7,996 nucleotides of DNA, taken from NCBI GenBank assembly GCA_945861195.1, contig CAMATS010000084.1:1-7996 (forward strand), in the 5' to 3' direction. Below, piece after piece: positions 6,156 through 7,996 of this stretch (position 1 is its first letter; each line of letters starts with the position of its first letter). The notes under the pieces were generated by a model, which was given only the letters and a program-made list of their open reading frames with translations, was not told the DNA's origin and searched no databases. The position numbers and the translations under genes are program-made. Origin of the DNA: Rhodoferax sp. OV413. GTDB taxonomy: Bacteria > Pseudomonadota > Gammaproteobacteria > Burkholderiales > Burkholderiaceae_C.

Positions 6156-7465
6156 GGCCCCCCGAGGCCAAGCCGCTGGCACTGGCCATCATTGGCGCCG
6201 GCTGGGCTGGCATGGCCGCTGCGGTAGAGGCCGTGCAGGCCGGGCATGCGGTGACAGTCTTCGAGGCGACGCGCCAAACCGGCGGCAGGGCCCGCGCGCT
6301 ACCGGGCATTGTGTGTAAGGGCCAAGCGCTTGACTTGGACAACGGCCAGCACATCTTGATTGGGGCTTACACCGAAACCCTTCGCCTGATGCGCCGGGTG
6401 GGCGTGCCCATCGAGCAGGCCCTGCACAGCCTGCCCATGACACTGCGCTTTGCCGACGGCGCTGGCCTGCGCCTGCCAAACTTGCCGGCGCCTTTCAATA
6501 CGCTGGTCGGGCTGCTCACGGCCGTAGGCTGGCAGTGGAAAGACAAAGCCGGATTGCTGCGCGCTGTGCTGGGCTGGAAATGGCGCGGCTTTGATTGCGC
6601 CAGCGGGCTCAGCGTGTCTGAGCTGTGCCATGGCCTCACGCCGCGGGTGATGGCCGAGTTGATCGAACCCCTGTGCGTATCGGCCCTGAACACGCCGTCG
6701 CCTCGGGCCAGCGCCAGCGTATTTCTACGGGTGCTGGGGGACGCCCTGTTTGGCGTGGCGGGAGGTTCTCGGCTGCTGCTACCCCGGGTTGACCTGGGCA
6801 CACTCTTTCCGCAGGCCGCAGCCCGCTGGCTGGTGCAGCGGGGTGGTGCGATCAGGCTCGGCAGTCGGGTCAAGCGCTTGGTGCATCAGGATGAGCATTG
6901 GCAAATCGAAGGCCAAGTGTTTGACAACGTGATCTTGGCCACCGCTGCCCTGCAAGCAGTGCGGCTGCTCGACGACCTGATGCCTAGCCTGCCCGGGGCG
7001 ATGGCCGAGCCGGTGCGGCATTGGAGCGACATGAGCCGGGCCCTGAAGTTTGAGGCCATCACCACGGTCTATGCCTGGGCTCCCCAGGCGCGCCTGTCAC
7101 AGCCTATGCTGGCCCTGCGCAGCCAAGCGGGTTCGAACGCGCCAGCTCAGTTTGTTTTTGACCGCGGTCAGCTCGGCGGGCCGGCCGGCCTGCTGGCCTT
7201 TGTGGTCAGCGCCAGCCAAGGCGAGCACCAGAGCCTGCAGCAACAAGTGCTGCAGCAGGCGCAGGCGCAACTTGGGCTGCATCTGCAGCCGGTGCAAACC
7301 GTGGTTGAAAAGCGCGCCACCTTCGCATGCACGCCTGGCCTGCAGCGCCCACCCATGCGCATCGGGCCGGGACTGTTTGCCTGCGGCGATTATGTTGCCG
7401 GCCCCTACCCGGCAACGCTTGAAGGCGCAGTGCGTAGCGCCATTGCTGCAGTCAAGGGCTTTTAG
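6152..7465 (+). CDS. hpnE: HpnE: FAD-dependent hydroxysqualene dehydroxylase (squalene-associated desaturase family)
   Basis: Flavoprotein of the phytoene desaturase/amine oxidase superfamily that completes squalene formation by reductive removal of the hydroxyl from hydroxysqualene. The N-terminal Rossmann fold is clear: GAGWAG at 15-20, with acidic E38 closing the dinucleotide motif (VTVFEA), then GGRAR at 44-48. The C-terminus has the family's FAD-contact signature CGDYVAGPYPATLEGA (411-426). Length is 437 residues. The start must be non-AUG: an in-frame TAA at 6110-6112 closes the frame upstream, and the first ATG (6212) falls immediately after GAGWAG, so it would remove the FAD-binding loop. 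I chose TTG 6152 because it overlaps the hpnD TGA in a 4-base TTGA, the TTG equivalent of the common ATGA coupling overlap. TTG 6116 (12 residues longer, 40-bp overlap) and CTG 6176 or 6182 remain possible. The 3' end overlaps the convergent HAD gene by 14 bp. Confidence 0.94.
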   Translation: MRPPEAKPLALAIIGAGWAGMAAAVEAVQAGHAVTVFEATRQTGGRARALPGIVCKGQALDLDNGQHILIGAYTETLRLMRRVGVPIEQALHSLPMTLRFADGAGLRLPNLPAPFNTLVGLLTAVGWQWKDKAGLLRAVLGWKWRGFDCASGLSVSELCHGLTPRVMAELIEPLCVSALNTPSPRASASVFLRVLGDALFGVAGGSRLLLPRVDLGTLFPQAAARWLVQRGGAIRLGSRVKRLVHQDEHWQIEGQVFDNVILATAALQAVRLLDDLMPSLPGAMAEPVRHWSDMSRALKFEAITTVYAWAPQARLSQPMLALRSQAGSNAPAQFVFDRGQLGGPAGLLAFVVSASQGEHQSLQQQVLQQAQAQLGLHLQPVQTVVEKRATFACTPGLQRPPMRIGPGLFACGDYVAGPYPATLEGAVRSAIAAVKGF

Positions 7466-7996
7466 GCCTGTCGTCGCAGCCTAGGGCTTGGCATAACTCG
7501 CCTAAATGCCTCACTTTGGCATGGGGCTGCGGCACATGCCCCCAAACCTCGGCCCCCCGGTTCAGCCAGACCGCCTGCATGCCGGCGCTCAAGGCGCCCA
7601 GCACATCCAGCGCTGCGTCGTCGCCAACATGCAAGACTTGTTGTGGCGCAAGCCCGAGCCGGCGACAAGCAGCAGCAAAAATTCGCCCATCAGGCTTTGC
7701 CACGCCCGCGTCAAAGGCGCTGACACTGGCTGTGAAAAAATGCCCAATACCCACCCGCCCTAAATCGGCATTACCGTTTGACAGCGCCAGCAAGGGGTAG
7801 CGGGAAGCGAGTTGCTCCAGTGCAGGCAAAGCATCGTCATAAAACTCCACCCGATTGCGTTCGGCATAAAACACTTCAAAGGCAGCGGGCGCCAGGGCAG
7901 CGTCTTCGTTGCACTGCTGCAGGGCCAGCTCAATCAAGGCTTGGCGCTGGTAGCTCAAATCATGCAGCAGGTCAGGCCGCGCCCGGGTCACCAGCT
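7452..7996 (-). CDS. HAD-superfamily hydrolase, subfamily IA-like (N-terminus beyond window)
   Basis: Haloacid dehalogenase-like hydrolase, probably a small-molecule phosphatase. The frame is open at the right edge, so about 181 C-terminal residues are visible. The first in-frame start codon, GTG 7989-7991, is internal by family comparison: the N-terminal DxDxT nucleophile motif is absent and must lie outside. Counting from that GTG, motif II is LLALSNGN (S71), motif III is K99 in GVAKPDGRIF and motif IV is LHVGDDAALD (D124-D125). Segment 10-66 has the all-alpha character of the type-1 cap domain. GAxxAGMQAVWLNR near the end is a common HAD-IA feature. Natural substrate cannot be told. It converges on hpnE with a 14-bp coding overlap, so a role in squalene synthesis should not be assumed. 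Confidence 0.88.
   Translation of the reverse strand, partial: LVTRARPDLLHDLSYQRQALIELALQQCNEDAALAPAAFEVFYAERNRVEFYDDALPALEQLASRYPLLALSNGNADLGRVGIGHFFTASVSAFDAGVAKPDGRIFAAACRRLGLAPQQVLHVGDDAALDVLGALSAGMQAVWLNRGAEVWGHVPQPHAKVRHLGELCQALGCDDRPKSP

Noticed and set aside
6367..6873. 168-codon minus-strand open frame inside hpnE
   Set aside because: Shadow frame, Arg/Ser/Pro-rich, no motif, wholly covered by the clear HpnE flavoprotein.
7223..7315. Gln-rich, CAG-like run in hpnE (SLQQQVLQQAQAQLG) as a possible repeat expansion
   Set aside because: The repeat is irregular at the DNA level (mixed CAG/CAA/CTG/GCG codons), and low-complexity Ala/Gln helices are common in this variable part of the family.
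1..7996. tRNA/rRNA genes, CRISPR arrays, insertion sequences, phage or defence genes
   Set aside because: No cloverleaf, rRNA-like segment, regular direct repeats, transposase motif or terminal inverted repeats were seen. The window is filled by six conventional protein genes.

Overview
The window reads as ordinary chromosome from a GC-rich Gram-negative bacterium. Codon style, a hopanoid-type squalene cassette and a lipoprotein-anchored RND pump together fit a betaproteobacterium, probably Burkholderiales and perhaps Comamonadaceae-like. That placement is inference from general resemblance, not from a search. Coding density is very high: apart from one intergenic region of about 190 bp (4249-4438), genes abut or overlap.

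Left part (1-4248, minus strand): a two-gene RND efflux operon, transcribed leftward. The first gene is a periplasmic adaptor (membrane fusion protein) lipoprotein. Seven bases after it begins an AcrB-type inner-membrane permease that runs off the left edge with only its last residues missing. No outer-membrane channel or regulator gene is visible. The operon promoter region (4258-4305) is AT-rich. It has a perfect TTGACA -35 box overlapped by a 13-bp palindrome, and a second palindrome near the predicted start of transcription. This layout suggests repressor control.

Right part (4439-7465, plus strand): a tight three-gene cassette, hpnC-hpnD-hpnE, which in other bacteria converts two farnesyl diphosphates to squalene. 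HpnD makes presqualene diphosphate, HpnC makes hydroxysqualene, and HpnE reduces it to squalene. hpnD follows hpnC by 10 bases, and hpnE most likely starts at a TTG that overlaps the hpnD stop in a TTGA 4-base overlap. No squalene-hopene cyclase lies in the window, so the end product (hopanoid or other) cannot be told from here.

Far right (7452-7996, minus strand): the C-terminal part of a HAD-superfamily hydrolase, convergent with hpnE and overlapping it by 14 bp. Its N-terminus, with the catalytic aspartate motif, lies beyond the window.

I see no mobile element, CRISPR array, RNA gene or unknown system. The points most worth a second look are the double-palindrome promoter, the forced non-AUG start of hpnE and the lysine-to-arginine change in the permease proton relay.
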